Part shown: one piece after another, positions 35,532 through 44,576 of the stretch | How the letters are laid out: the number at the start of each line of letters is the position of its first letter | How positions within the stretch are numbered: position 1 is the first letter of the stretch | Origin: DATFNI01 sp963712305 | Lineage (GTDB): Bacteria; Bacteroidota; Rhodothermia; Balneolales; DATFMH01 | DNA: 64,000 nucleotides | Direction of reading: 5' to 3' | Assembly (NCBI GenBank): GCA_963712305.1 | Contig: CAVQHI010000003.1 | Coordinates: forward strand, 62,001-126,000 | The notes under the pieces: model-generated | Seen by the model: the letters and a program-made list of their open reading frames with translations, nothing else | The model's database searches: none | What the model was told of the DNA's origin: nothing | Position numbers and translations under genes: made by a program

Positions 35532-37916
35532 TTGATCCGCAGCTATCTTAAGATCGCATTCCGAAACCTGAAAAGGCATAAGCTTTACAGTTTTATTAAC
35601 ATTGGCGGATTGGCTGTTGGACTTGCTGCTTTTATGCTTCTGGCATTATTCGTTCATTATGAGTTTAGCTACGACCGGTTCAATACAAAAGCGACCCGCA
35701 TTTACAGAGTCGTTCAGCATGCAAGCTGGCAGGGAGGGAAGTTCGACATCGCTCTCACATCTGCCCCCTTTGCTCAGGCGTTAAAGGAAGCCTATCCAGA
35801 GATAGAAGACGCCGTGCGTATAGATCCGGAGGGCGGAGGGATCATCACATATAAAGACAAAAAGATTAGTGCTGATAACATCATATTCGCGGATAATGCG
35901 ATATTTAATGTTTTCACTTATCACTTCCTTTACGGTAATGCAAATACAGCTTTCTCTAATCCGCAATCCATAGTCCTGACGAAGAGCCTGGCCGAGAAAA
36001 TATTCGGATCAGCAGCAGAGGCGATGAACAAAACCATCTACTTCGGGGATCATTATCCCAATACAGTGACTGGGATTATCCAGGATGTGCCAGCCAATTC
36101 TCATCTCCGGTTCAGCGCTGTTCGAAACCTCCCGGCCGACTATACCAGTGGATGGCAGAATGCCAGTCTGTACACGTACCTGCTGCTCAAAAAAGGTACG
36201 AATGTTAAAAACCTGGAAAAGAAACTTCCGCAATTTGCAGCAAATACGATACAAAAAAAGATGGGAGTGAAGGACTATCACATGGATCTTCAGCCCCTCA
36301 CATCCATTCACCTTCATTCACATCTCGACTATGAAATCAGTCCTAACAGCTCCATAAGCCGCATCTATATTTTCATTTGCATCGCCGTGCTCATCCTGCT
36401 GATAGCCATGATCAATTATATGAACCTTTCAACGGCTCGTTCATCGCTGAGGCTGCGGGAAGTGGGGTTGCGCAAGGTGCTTGGCACGGATACCAAAAAC
36501 CTGGCAGGTATGTTCATTTCAGAATCGTTCATAGTCTCAATCGCTGCTATGATCATCGCTATTCTGCTGATGCAGGCGGTTCTACCATATTTCAATCAGA
36601 TGACGGGAAAAGATCTGACAGGATGGGAATTTGGGATGGTGAAAACATCATTGCTGATTCTGTTTCTGATGCTGGTTACCGGTCTTTTAAGCGGGCTTTA
36701 TCCATCTCTATTTCTTTCGCGGTTCAAACCTGTACCGGCTATGAGAGGACAAATGGGTGAGCAGTCGGGTAACGTGTTGTTTAGGAAGATGCTCGTCGTA
36801 TTTCAATTTGTTATTGCCGTTGTAATGATCATCGGATCTTTCGTCATCTATAAGCAGTTGCAGTATGTTCAGCACAAAGATCTCGGATTTAATAAAGACC
36901 AGACTCTGACTTTTCATATAAATGATATGGGAGTACGCAAGCAGATACCGGTATTGAAATCCCAGTTAATGCAAAGTCCGTTAATAAAAGGTGTCTCTGC
37001 GGCTGGAAATCCGATTGGCAATAATGATATAGGACAGATCGGCTTTCTATATGAAACCAATGACGGATCGGAGTCAAATGGCTCTAAACTGGCTGAAAAA
37101 TTGGCTGTCGATGCTGATTTCCTGAATACGCTTCAGATTAACCTCGAAGACGGGAGAGATTTTTCAAAAGAGATGGCTACCGATCAGGAAGGCTCCGCCC
37201 TGGTCAATAAGACATTAGTCCGTGAATTGGGCTGGAAGAATCCCGTAGGTAAAAAGATTATGCTCCTGTCGGATAATAAGATTCGTACCGTAATTGGTGT
37301 GATCTCCGACTTTCATACGTACTCGCTCCAACACAAAGTAACCCCTATGGTTATGATCATGCCACCAACTGATATGGCGAAGGATAACCTGTATGTCAGA
37401 ATTGCCAATGGAAAAACCAGGGAAGGGCTGACCTATCTTAATAAGGTATACCGGCACTTTGATAACGCCAACCCGGTGACTTATCACTTCCTCGATAAGA
37501 ATTTCGCAAAACAATATGGTTCAGAAGAAAAGCAGGGACAGGTTGCACTCATATTTACGATTCTGGCTGTTTTTATCGCCAGCATTGGACTGATCGGATT
37601 GTCAGCATTTTCTGCTCAACGACGTACGAAGGAAATCGGCATCCGCAAAGTCCTGGGATCGTCAGTCACGGCCATCCTGATGTTGCTCTCGAAAGATTTC
37701 CTAAAACTGGTCGGAATCGGGTTTCTGATTGCTGTGCCCATTGGATGGTACGGCATGCATAAATGGCTGGAGAACTTTGCGTATCACATCCATATCGGTA
37801 TCTGGACGTTTGTACTGGCTGGAGTCGTAGCTATGGGAATTGCTCTGGCAACAGTAAGCTGGCAATCGTTACATGCAGCTCTTATGGATCCGGTAAGGAG
37901 TCTCATGGATGAATAA
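35532..37916 (+). CDS. FtsX/MacB-type ABC permease, P11
   Basis: 794 residues and eight predicted helices. Coupling segments are LREVGLRKVLGT and TKEIGIRKVLGS. The N-terminus (KRHKLYSFINIGGLAVGL) and last module (SKDFLKLVGIGFLIAVPIGW) are of the shared type, while the periplasmic domains are unique. TTG start; the 76-bp spacer has only the last repeat blocks (AATACTTTAACACCTAAACAC). It ends DPVRSLMDE, the most divergent C-terminus. It belongs to the third transcription unit. Confidence 0.95.
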   Translation: MIRSYLKIAFRNLKRHKLYSFINIGGLAVGLAAFMLLALFVHYEFSYDRFNTKATRIYRVVQHASWQGGKFDIALTSAPFAQALKEAYPEIEDAVRIDPEGGGIITYKDKKISADNIIFADNAIFNVFTYHFLYGNANTAFSNPQSIVLTKSLAEKIFGSAAEAMNKTIYFGDHYPNTVTGIIQDVPANSHLRFSAVRNLPADYTSGWQNASLYTYLLLKKGTNVKNLEKKLPQFAANTIQKKMGVKDYHMDLQPLTSIHLHSHLDYEISPNSSISRIYIFICIAVLILLIAMINYMNLSTARSSLRLREVGLRKVLGTDTKNLAGMFISESFIVSIAAMIIAILLMQAVLPYFNQMTGKDLTGWEFGMVKTSLLILFLMLVTGLLSGLYPSLFLSRFKPVPAMRGQMGEQSGNVLFRKMLVVFQFVIAVVMIIGSFVIYKQLQYVQHKDLGFNKDQTLTFHINDMGVRKQIPVLKSQLMQSPLIKGVSAAGNPIGNNDIGQIGFLYETNDGSESNGSKLAEKLAVDADFLNTLQINLEDGRDFSKEMATDQEGSALVNKTLVRELGWKNPVGKKIMLLSDNKIRTVIGVISDFHTYSLQHKVTPMVMIMPPTDMAKDNLYVRIANGKTREGLTYLNKVYRHFDNANPVTYHFLDKNFAKQYGSEEKQGQVALIFTILAVFIASIGLIGLSAFSAQRRTKEIGIRKVLGSSVTAILMLLSKDFLKLVGIGFLIAVPIGWYGMHKWLENFAYHIHIGIWTFVLAGVVAMGIALATVSWQSLHAALMDPVRSLMDE

Positions 37917-38016
37917 TTGGAGTAATTTTGATTTGGACAGTAAACTTATGTCAAGGAACAAACAGGCTGAAAGCCGAACGCTGATAGCTTCTTTAACACT
38001 TTAATACTAAAACACT

Positions 38017-40467
38017 TTGATCCGCAATTATCTTAAAATCATATTCCGCAATCTTTGGAGGCAAAAGGGGTATGCCTTGATCAATATTATGGGGTTGGCA
38101 GTCGGTTTGGCCAGTTGTATGATCATTCTTTTGTATGTGTTTCATGAGATCTCATTCGACACATTCAACAAGAAAGCGGATCGTATATACCGGGTTGCTG
38201 AAGATATCGATTTCTCCGGGAATTATTTTAAAACAGCGAAAGCGCCGGCACAACTGGGACCAGTTCTTCAAAAAAATTATCCGTCTATTGAGGCTGCGGT
38301 CAGGATTCGTACAACAGACAACGAATTGGTCAGAAAAGGAGATTCGAATATAAAAGAAAATCGGGTAGCCTACGCTGATTCCACCTTCTTCGACGTGTTT
38401 ACACTCCCCATGTTGTATGGAAATCAAGCTACAGCACTGAAAGATCCAAATTCCGTGGTAATTACCAGGTCCATTGCAGAAAAGTATTTTGGAAAAATTG
38501 ATGTCGTTGGGAAGACTCTGCTTTTTAATGGCAAGCGACAATATAAGATCACGGGTGTGATCAAAGATATTCCCGAAACTTCCCATTTCCATTTTGATTT
38601 CATTTTATCCATGGCAACCTATCCCGATTCAAGGAATCAAAATTGGTTTAGTTTCAATTATTACACGTATGTACTATTCAGAAAAGGAGTTCCAGCTTCC
38701 CGGTTTCCCGATATTTTTACCTCACTGAGTAAAACCTATATCGAACCACAACTTCGAGAGGTCTTGGGGATCAATTTTAAACAATACAAAACTGCCGGGA
38801 ACAAATACCAGTTTTATTTGCAACCCCTTAAGTCCATTCATCTTTATTCGCACTTGCAAGATGAGATTGAACCCAACGGAAATGTTCTGTATGTCTATAT
38901 CTTTTCCGGGTTGGCGCTGTTTATTTTAGTTCTTGCATGCATCAATTTCATGAACCTGGCCACGGCAAGATCGGCCAGGCGGGCAAGGGAAGTAGGCATA
39001 CGGAAGACGCTGGGTTCTCTTCGGAGCCAGCTAAGCACTCAATTTTTCACGGAGTCTATCCTCTTAAGCTTGCTTTCCTTTATTCTGGCCGTTGTACTAA
39101 CTGAGCTGATACTGCCATTTTTTAGCAATATTGCCGGTTTCAATATCAGGCTTACCCAGCTATTTCATCCCGAAGAGTTACTTACGGCACTGGGTATCGT
39201 ATTAGTTACCGGACTCACAGCCGGTAGTTACCCTGCCTTGATGCTATCATCATTTCAACCGGCCCATGTCCTTAAGGGTGCTATCAGGGAGAGAGCTGGA
39301 CATGGTTTGTTCAGACACATTCTCGTAGTATTCCAGTTTACTATCTCAATCGTCATCATTACCGGACTCCTTGTCATTAATAAGCAGTTGAACTACATAC
39401 AGCAACGTTCACCAGGTTTTAACAAAGAACATGTTGTTATTATAAATGATGCCAACGCTTTGGGCGGAAGTTTGAGATCCTTCAGGCAGGAGATGCTTGG
39501 CTACTCGTTTATTAAAGACGCAACGGCTACTAATTATCTGCCGGTATACGGATACAGCAAGTCCAAGGAAACCTATTGGCCGGGTGGACAAACAGTTACA
39601 CAACAGAACGCTGTGAATATGCAAAATTGGTATGTCGACACAGGTTATATCCGGACCATGGGAATGGAGATTCTGAAGGGACGGAATTTTAAAGAGGATA
39701 TGACCAGTGATTCGCATGCCGTGATACTCAACCAAACTGCTGCAGCTCAGTTCGGTTTCAAAAACCCGGTTGGTAAGGAGATCAAGGATTTTACATCTGA
39801 CGCAGATGGAACGGTCAACAGGAACAAAATGGACTCATATAAAGTGATCGGCGTCGTTAAAGATTTCAACTTCCGGTCCATGCACCAGAAGATCGGTCCA
39901 CTGGCTCTGTTTCTTGGGCGTGACTCCGATGCAAGTGCTATTGCGTTCAGGGTAGCACCGGACAACCCAAGCAAAACACTGTCGCAGATTAAAGCTTCGT
40001 GGGAAAAATATGCTCTTGGTCAACCGTTCACTTACACCTTTATGGATCAAAGGTTTGATGAGTATTACAGGGCAGATATGCGAGTGAAAGCTCTGATGTC
40101 AGCTTTTTCCATTTTGGCGATCTTCATTGCCTGCCTTGGATTGCTGGGCTTGTCAGCCTTTAGCGTGGAACGCAGGACCAAGGAAATCGGCATTCGTAAA
40201 GTTATGGGTGCCGGAATAGGGAATATCGTAAGGTTGATATCCGGGGAGTTTTTAAAACTGGTAGCAATCAGTTTCGTGATTGCTTCACCAGTTGCCTGGT
40301 TCATCATGCAAATCTGGCTGCGCGACTTTGCCTACCGGACGGATATCGGATTTGCCGTTTTCATAGCAGCCGGGGCCGGATCTCTGATTGTAGCACTAGC
40401 AACGGTTAGCTGGCAGGCGATTCGGGCAGCTTTAATGAACCCGGTAGAAAGCCTGCACAATGAATAA
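38017..40467 (+). CDS. FtsX/MacB-type ABC permease, P12
   Basis: 816 residues and eight predicted helices. Coupling segments AREVGIRKTLGS and TKEIGIRKVMGA are identical to those recoverable from the dead gene P5, and the two share roughly three quarters of their bases where compared by eye at the 5' end. P12 is thus the living copy of that pair, separated from it by six other permeases. TTG start (TTGATCCGCAATTAT). It ends NPVESLHNE. The spacer behind it carries GAATTTTGAATTTTGAA words as the one behind P5 does, so the duplicated unit included the downstream spacer. Confidence 0.95.
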   Translation: MIRNYLKIIFRNLWRQKGYALINIMGLAVGLASCMIILLYVFHEISFDTFNKKADRIYRVAEDIDFSGNYFKTAKAPAQLGPVLQKNYPSIEAAVRIRTTDNELVRKGDSNIKENRVAYADSTFFDVFTLPMLYGNQATALKDPNSVVITRSIAEKYFGKIDVVGKTLLFNGKRQYKITGVIKDIPETSHFHFDFILSMATYPDSRNQNWFSFNYYTYVLFRKGVPASRFPDIFTSLSKTYIEPQLREVLGINFKQYKTAGNKYQFYLQPLKSIHLYSHLQDEIEPNGNVLYVYIFSGLALFILVLACINFMNLATARSARRAREVGIRKTLGSLRSQLSTQFFTESILLSLLSFILAVVLTELILPFFSNIAGFNIRLTQLFHPEELLTALGIVLVTGLTAGSYPALMLSSFQPAHVLKGAIRERAGHGLFRHILVVFQFTISIVIITGLLVINKQLNYIQQRSPGFNKEHVVIINDANALGGSLRSFRQEMLGYSFIKDATATNYLPVYGYSKSKETYWPGGQTVTQQNAVNMQNWYVDTGYIRTMGMEILKGRNFKEDMTSDSHAVILNQTAAAQFGFKNPVGKEIKDFTSDADGTVNRNKMDSYKVIGVVKDFNFRSMHQKIGPLALFLGRDSDASAIAFRVAPDNPSKTLSQIKASWEKYALGQPFTYTFMDQRFDEYYRADMRVKALMSAFSILAIFIACLGLLGLSAFSVERRTKEIGIRKVMGAGIGNIVRLISGEFLKLVAISFVIASPVAWFIMQIWLRDFAYRTDIGFAVFIAAGAGSLIVALATVSWQAIRAALMNPVESLHNE

Positions 40468-40595
40468 TTGATGTAATTTTGAATGTTTAATTGTGAATTT
40501 TGAATTTTGAATAAACAACGGACAAACAAGCTGAAAGCTGGCCGCCGATAGCTGACAGCTTCTTAAACACTTTAACACCTAAACACCCTAACACC

Positions 40596-41291
40596 TTGAT
40601 ACGCATATCCAACATCTTCAAAACATACCGCAACGGACTGAGTTATTCACACATCCTTCGGGATGTCAGCCTGACGATCAACGAAGGCGAGTTCCTATCC
40701 ATACAGGGACCATCCGGAGCGGGTAAAACGACTTTGCTGAACATTCTCGGAATGATTGACGAACCATCAGAGGGAGAATATTACTTCCAGGATGAACCCG
40801 TTCACAAACTAAGTGAAAAACAGAGAACACAGTTACACAGGCAGTTCATCGGGTTTGTCTTCCAGGCGTATCATCTTATTGATGATCTAACCGTTTATGA
40901 AAACCTGGAAACGCCGTTGCTGTATAAAAAGATCAAGACATCGGAGCGTAAAAGCCTGGTTGCCGATACACTTGATCGCTTCGGTATCGTAGCAAAGAAA
41001 GACCTTTTCCCGAGCCAGCTTTCCGGCGGTCAGCAGCAGCTCGTCGGTATCGCGCGCGCGCTCATTATCAAACCGAGACTGATCCTGGCTGACGAACCGA
41101 CCGGCAACCTTCAATCAAAACAGGGTGAACAGATCATGGAGACACTTCTCGATCTAAACAGGGAAGAAGGGGTGACGATTATTCAGGTTACACACTCGGA
41201 GCGATTTGCGAAATATGGGACGCGCATTGTGGAACTCGTGGACGGGCGTGTGATGGAGGATAAGCAGTTAACAGTAAACAATGAACAGTAA
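40596..41291 (+). CDS. ABC transporter ATP-binding protein (LolD/MacB type), second copy
   Basis: 231 residues. Walker A is GPSGAGKTT, the signature region is LSGGQQQLVGIARAL, Walker B is LILADEPTGNLQS and the switch histidine is in QVTHSE. It differs from the first ATPase in having LVG in place of RVA after the signature and NLQSKQ in place of NLDSDR, so the two are not recent copies. TTG start (TTGATACGC) after TTAACACC repeats, as for the permeases. It closes the array. The last nine residues (KQLTVNNEQ) are encoded by the AACAGTAAACAATGAACAGT repeat that normally lies between genes, so the repeat has replaced or extended the original 3' end. Confidence 0.95.
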   Translation: MIRISNIFKTYRNGLSYSHILRDVSLTINEGEFLSIQGPSGAGKTTLLNILGMIDEPSEGEYYFQDEPVHKLSEKQRTQLHRQFIGFVFQAYHLIDDLTVYENLETPLLYKKIKTSERKSLVADTLDRFGIVAKKDLFPSQLSGGQQQLVGIARALIIKPRLILADEPTGNLQSKQGEQIMETLLDLNREEGVTIIQVTHSERFAKYGTRIVELVDGRVMEDKQLTVNNEQ

Positions 41292-41387
41292 ACAATGTGT
41301 TGATGGCTTTTTCTACGCTTTAATTGACTACTAATACTATATTTTAGTGCAAGATATTTTAGAACTGTACATCCATTTTAAATTCGC

Positions 41388-42101
41388 ATGTTAAGCGTCC
41401 CGGCTAATGATCCGATAGCCGTCGCAGTGGTCAACGCTATATACAACGGCAATGTCAGTGCATTGACAAATCTACTGGAAAATCATCCGAATCTGGTTGA
41501 TACGAGAATAAGAGACGGCAAATCTTCCAGATCACTATTACATATAGCAACAGACTGGCCCGGACATTTGCCAAATGTTGCCGAGACCATAAAGATACTG
41601 ATCGAAGCAGGCGCTGATGTGAATGCACGATTCATTGGATCTCATACCGAAACACCTCTTCACTGGGCTGCAAGTAGTGATGATGTGGCTGCCCTGGATG
41701 CACTACTGGACAATGGCGCCGATATTGAAGCAACTGGAGCAGTCATTGCCGGTGGTTCTCCCCTGAACGATGCTGTGGGATTCAGACAGTGGAAAGCGGC
41801 AAGACGTTTAGTTGAACGAGGTGCACAGACGGAACTCAGGCATGAAGCAGCTCTTGGAATGATGGATCGCGTCAAGGTAAAATTTGATGGCAGGATGCTC
41901 CCGGAACCAGATGAAATCAATCTGGCTTTTTGGTATGCCTGTCATGGCGGGCAACAACAGGTAGCCGCTTATCTACTGGAGAGGGGTGCCGACATCAACT
42001 GGCTGCCTTCGTGGGAAAACCTGACTCCACTCAATGCTGCTGAGAGGGAAGGTGACACGGAACTGGTCGACTGGCTCCGCAAAAAGGTGGAAAATCGATA
42101 G
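41388..42101 (+). CDS. Ankyrin-repeat protein
   Basis: 237 residues made of about five to six ankyrin repeats. Clear units are SLLHIATDWPGH...TIKILIEAGADVNARF, TPLHWAASSDDVAALDALLDNGADIEAT, SPLNDAVGFRQWKAARRLVERGAQTEL and TPLNAAEREGDTELVDWLRKK. No signal peptide or membrane helix is seen, so it is probably a cytosolic protein-binding module. Partner and role are unknown. ATG start at 41388; it follows the second ATPase gene by 96 bp and may be outside its transcription unit. Confidence 0.9.
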   Translation: MLSVPANDPIAVAVVNAIYNGNVSALTNLLENHPNLVDTRIRDGKSSRSLLHIATDWPGHLPNVAETIKILIEAGADVNARFIGSHTETPLHWAASSDDVAALDALLDNGADIEATGAVIAGGSPLNDAVGFRQWKAARRLVERGAQTELRHEAALGMMDRVKVKFDGRMLPEPDEINLAFWYACHGGQQQVAAYLLERGADINWLPSWENLTPLNAAEREGDTELVDWLRKKVENR

Positions 42102-42135
42102 AGGAACTCCGCAATCGAAGATGAATATTATCGTT

Positions 42136-42166
42136 GGTTGTCACAAGTCACAGACTTGCGACAGTT
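42136..42166. repeat. Dispersed hairpin repeat GTCACAAGT...ACTTGCGACA, copy 1
   Basis: TTGTCACAAGTCACAGACTTGCGACAG forms an imperfect inverted repeat (CAAGT with ACTTG). A second copy with the same frame, GGTCACAAGTTTCAAACTTGCGACA, lies at about 63008-63032. It lies between the ankyrin and GH9 genes, which are convergent. Confidence 0.65.
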
Positions 42167-42236
42167 TACATGCCCTTAGCGGTTAAAAATAAACCGCAGA
42201 GAGGAATAGGCCAGCTGAAAGCCGAACGCTGAAAGC

Positions 42237-44015
42237 TTACTGATAACTCATCCACAAAATCGCTTCGGCTGTTCCGTCGAGAGTTGGTTCGTTAGTTGAG
42301 AAATCGTACCAATCGTCGTGATAGACAACGTGATCTGATTGAAAGGCAGCGTATGGATCCGGTCTCGAGAGTTGAATGAAGCGCTTAAAACGATTATAAA
42401 TGGATGTATAGACCGGGCCATCCAGTAATCCACCGGTCACCTGGCGATGAGTCAGATATTCAATATAATTCTGAGGCTCAGTGGAGTATTTGGTTCCAAA
42501 CCCAATAAGCTGACTTACTCCCCACGGATTACGTCCCAGAAGCCAGTCACGAGCGGCCAGAGCCATGCGACTATACGTAGTATCTCCGGTCATCTTTTTA
42601 TACAGAATTTCCTGATTGATCAGGGCAGAAGCCAGGTTATTTGAGCACCAAATAAATGGAAATCCTACCAAGTATGGATTTTTCTCTGCTTTATCATAAA
42701 CAGCCTGCAATCCCGCTCGATAATATCCGGCAAGTGTATCCTGAAACGCTTTGTCAACCAAGGAAAACAGTTCGTAATGCCCGAGGTTCATGAAAGGATA
42801 ATACTGGTAATGCAGTGTAGTATCACGTCCCATCCATGAGGTACTTCCGATCTTCCGGGCGTATTGTTTTGCCTGTGTCAGATACTTCTCAACACGCGTA
42901 CTCTTATACAGTTCCACAGCACCCCATTCCATATCATCTGTCCAGGTACTCTCGTGATAGCGAAAAGGAGAGAGGTACGGGGTTCCTTCCTGGTTACCCG
43001 GTTGAGCGAGCCCCATCTTATAGACTTGTTTTGCCGCTCTCAAATAGCGATTGGCGGTTACCGTATCACTTAAATCTCTTTTCCAGATTTGTGACGCCAT
43101 AGCCATTACGGCCGCATAGCGTCCGGCCAGGTTGGCAATGCCAGTTGACGTGTTTTTGTATTTCCAGCGTCCCTGCGGTTTTCCACTCGCGTAGTAAGCC
43201 ACGCGATAACTCCCTGGTCCCCATCCATAATTAGCGGTATCCGTCGATGGCAACTTCCAGACTGCTCCAAGATGATCACGGTCATCGGCGACCTGGTGAA
43301 ACAATTCATCGTGAGCCGGGTGCATTTTGAGCATCCAGTCGAGTCCCCACTTTGCCTCATCTAATATATCGGGGATTCCGTTGGGTTCCAGATGTCCAAG
43401 TGCATCAACGTGGTCTCCAAACTTTCCGGGATTTTCGCGATAACTGAATAATAAACGGCCAACGGTGTTACTGGAAGTCATCAGGTACTTCAGGAAATCA
43501 CCGGCGTCGTGCCATCCGCCGCTGACGTCGATATATGTACTGTCCGGCATCGGACCGTAAACGGTTCGACCATCTTTCTGATGACATACCTGATCAAGGA
43601 ATGGATTATATCCGCATCGCTGCTGGCGCATGAAGATCAGCATGCTGTCGGCCAACCCCTTATAACTGTTATCGTCTATATGAAAAGGAAGAGACTCTTT
43701 TTGGGTACCGACGATACGAATCTTATAAATACCGGCTTTTGTGAAAGAAGAGAAATCAAGGTGATAATGATATTTGAACCGCCCATATTTTCCTTCGTTC
43801 TTTAGAACCTTGGCAGGTCCCCAAACGCTTGTATTCGTCGTTGCATCAATCAATTCAAATTCGATCGATTGCTTTTCGTGGGAAAACGCGACAGCTATTT
43901 TATCATCTGCAGGATGGTATCCAACCTGGTTTACCCGAAGATAAATCTGAGCACTCTGTGCCCATACAGGTGAAACAGATATTATGATGAATAGTAAGAG
44001 AAGGTTTTTTTTCAT
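42237..44015 (-). CDS. Glycoside hydrolase family 9 protein (endoglucanase-like)
   Basis: 592 residues from ATG 44015, chosen because MKKNLLLLFIIISVSPVWAQ is a clear signal peptide; an upstream start would add 22 residues. Domains in order are signal peptide (1-20), an Ig-like CelD_N domain (about 25-115, with YLRVNQVGYHPAD), and an (alpha/alpha)6 GH9 catalytic domain (about 120-590). GGWHDAGDFLKY carries the catalytic aspartates, and STNEPTLDGTAEAILWMS near the end carries the expected acid glutamate. GH9 enzymes cut beta-1,4-glucans such as cellulose, but Bacteroidota members can act on other beta-glucans or oligosaccharides. No susCD or other polysaccharide genes are adjacent. The protein is probably exported or secreted. 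Confidence 0.93.
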   Translation of the reverse strand: MKKNLLLLFIIISVSPVWAQSAQIYLRVNQVGYHPADDKIAVAFSHEKQSIEFELIDATTNTSVWGPAKVLKNEGKYGRFKYHYHLDFSSFTKAGIYKIRIVGTQKESLPFHIDDNSYKGLADSMLIFMRQQRCGYNPFLDQVCHQKDGRTVYGPMPDSTYIDVSGGWHDAGDFLKYLMTSSNTVGRLLFSYRENPGKFGDHVDALGHLEPNGIPDILDEAKWGLDWMLKMHPAHDELFHQVADDRDHLGAVWKLPSTDTANYGWGPGSYRVAYYASGKPQGRWKYKNTSTGIANLAGRYAAVMAMASQIWKRDLSDTVTANRYLRAAKQVYKMGLAQPGNQEGTPYLSPFRYHESTWTDDMEWGAVELYKSTRVEKYLTQAKQYARKIGSTSWMGRDTTLHYQYYPFMNLGHYELFSLVDKAFQDTLAGYYRAGLQAVYDKAEKNPYLVGFPFIWCSNNLASALINQEILYKKMTGDTTYSRMALAARDWLLGRNPWGVSQLIGFGTKYSTEPQNYIEYLTHRQVTGGLLDGPVYTSIYNRFKRFIQLSRPDPYAAFQSDHVVYHDDWYDFSTNEPTLDGTAEAILWMSYQ

Positions 44016-44249
44016 CGAAATAGAATATTCCGCCAGATTGTGATCAAACGAGTCATAAATTAGACAGCTGTTACCTACCATTCACAGTAATCAGAGCGGT
44101 GTTCACTGCCTTTCAGACACTTTTACCAATTTTAATGATAATTTTATACACGTTACTCAATAAAATAACATCTACTGACGATAATATAGGAGAGTTAACG
44201 CCCTGTTTCAGGGATTGTCATGTTAGTATAAACCACTTGGAGAGACCAA

Positions 44250-44459
44250 ATGACTCAATGGCAACGTCTTAATACTTTGTTCTGGTTACGCGGCAAACAA
44301 CGCCCACTTGACGAAACGGGGCAGGAAAAGGTGATGCAATTACTTAAAGAAGATCGTGAACTGGATGCAATCCGGGTGTATCGCAGCGAGACCAAAATAC
44401 CGTTTAATGATGCCGTTGAGGCTGTCCGCAAGATGAAGATGGCCGAACTGGAAGTCTGA
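44250..44459 (+). CDS. Small protein resembling the L7/L12 C-terminal fold
   Basis: 69 residues. The second half (VMQLLKEDRELDAIRVYRSE then DAVEAVRKM) matches the pattern seen in the C-terminal domain of ribosomal protein L7/L12 and in small free-standing proteins built like it: helix, basic turn, helix, then an amphipathic helix with AVEAV. It is not the ribosomal protein itself. GGAGAG lies 8 nt before the ATG, supporting translation. The leader contains GAGTTAACGCCC at 44192 and the short hairpin CCCTG/CAGGG. Function unknown. Confidence 0.7.
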   Translation: MTQWQRLNTLFWLRGKQRPLDETGQEKVMQLLKEDRELDAIRVYRSETKIPFNDAVEAVRKMKMAELEV

Positions 44460-44576
44460 TTACCGAGGTTTCGGGTTACGGGTTTAGAGTTGCGGATTGT
44501 TTACCTTTCGTGTCTTTTGTGTATTTTCGCATTTCTAAACAAGCGAAAATAACATTGCTATCATAAATCACTTTTC

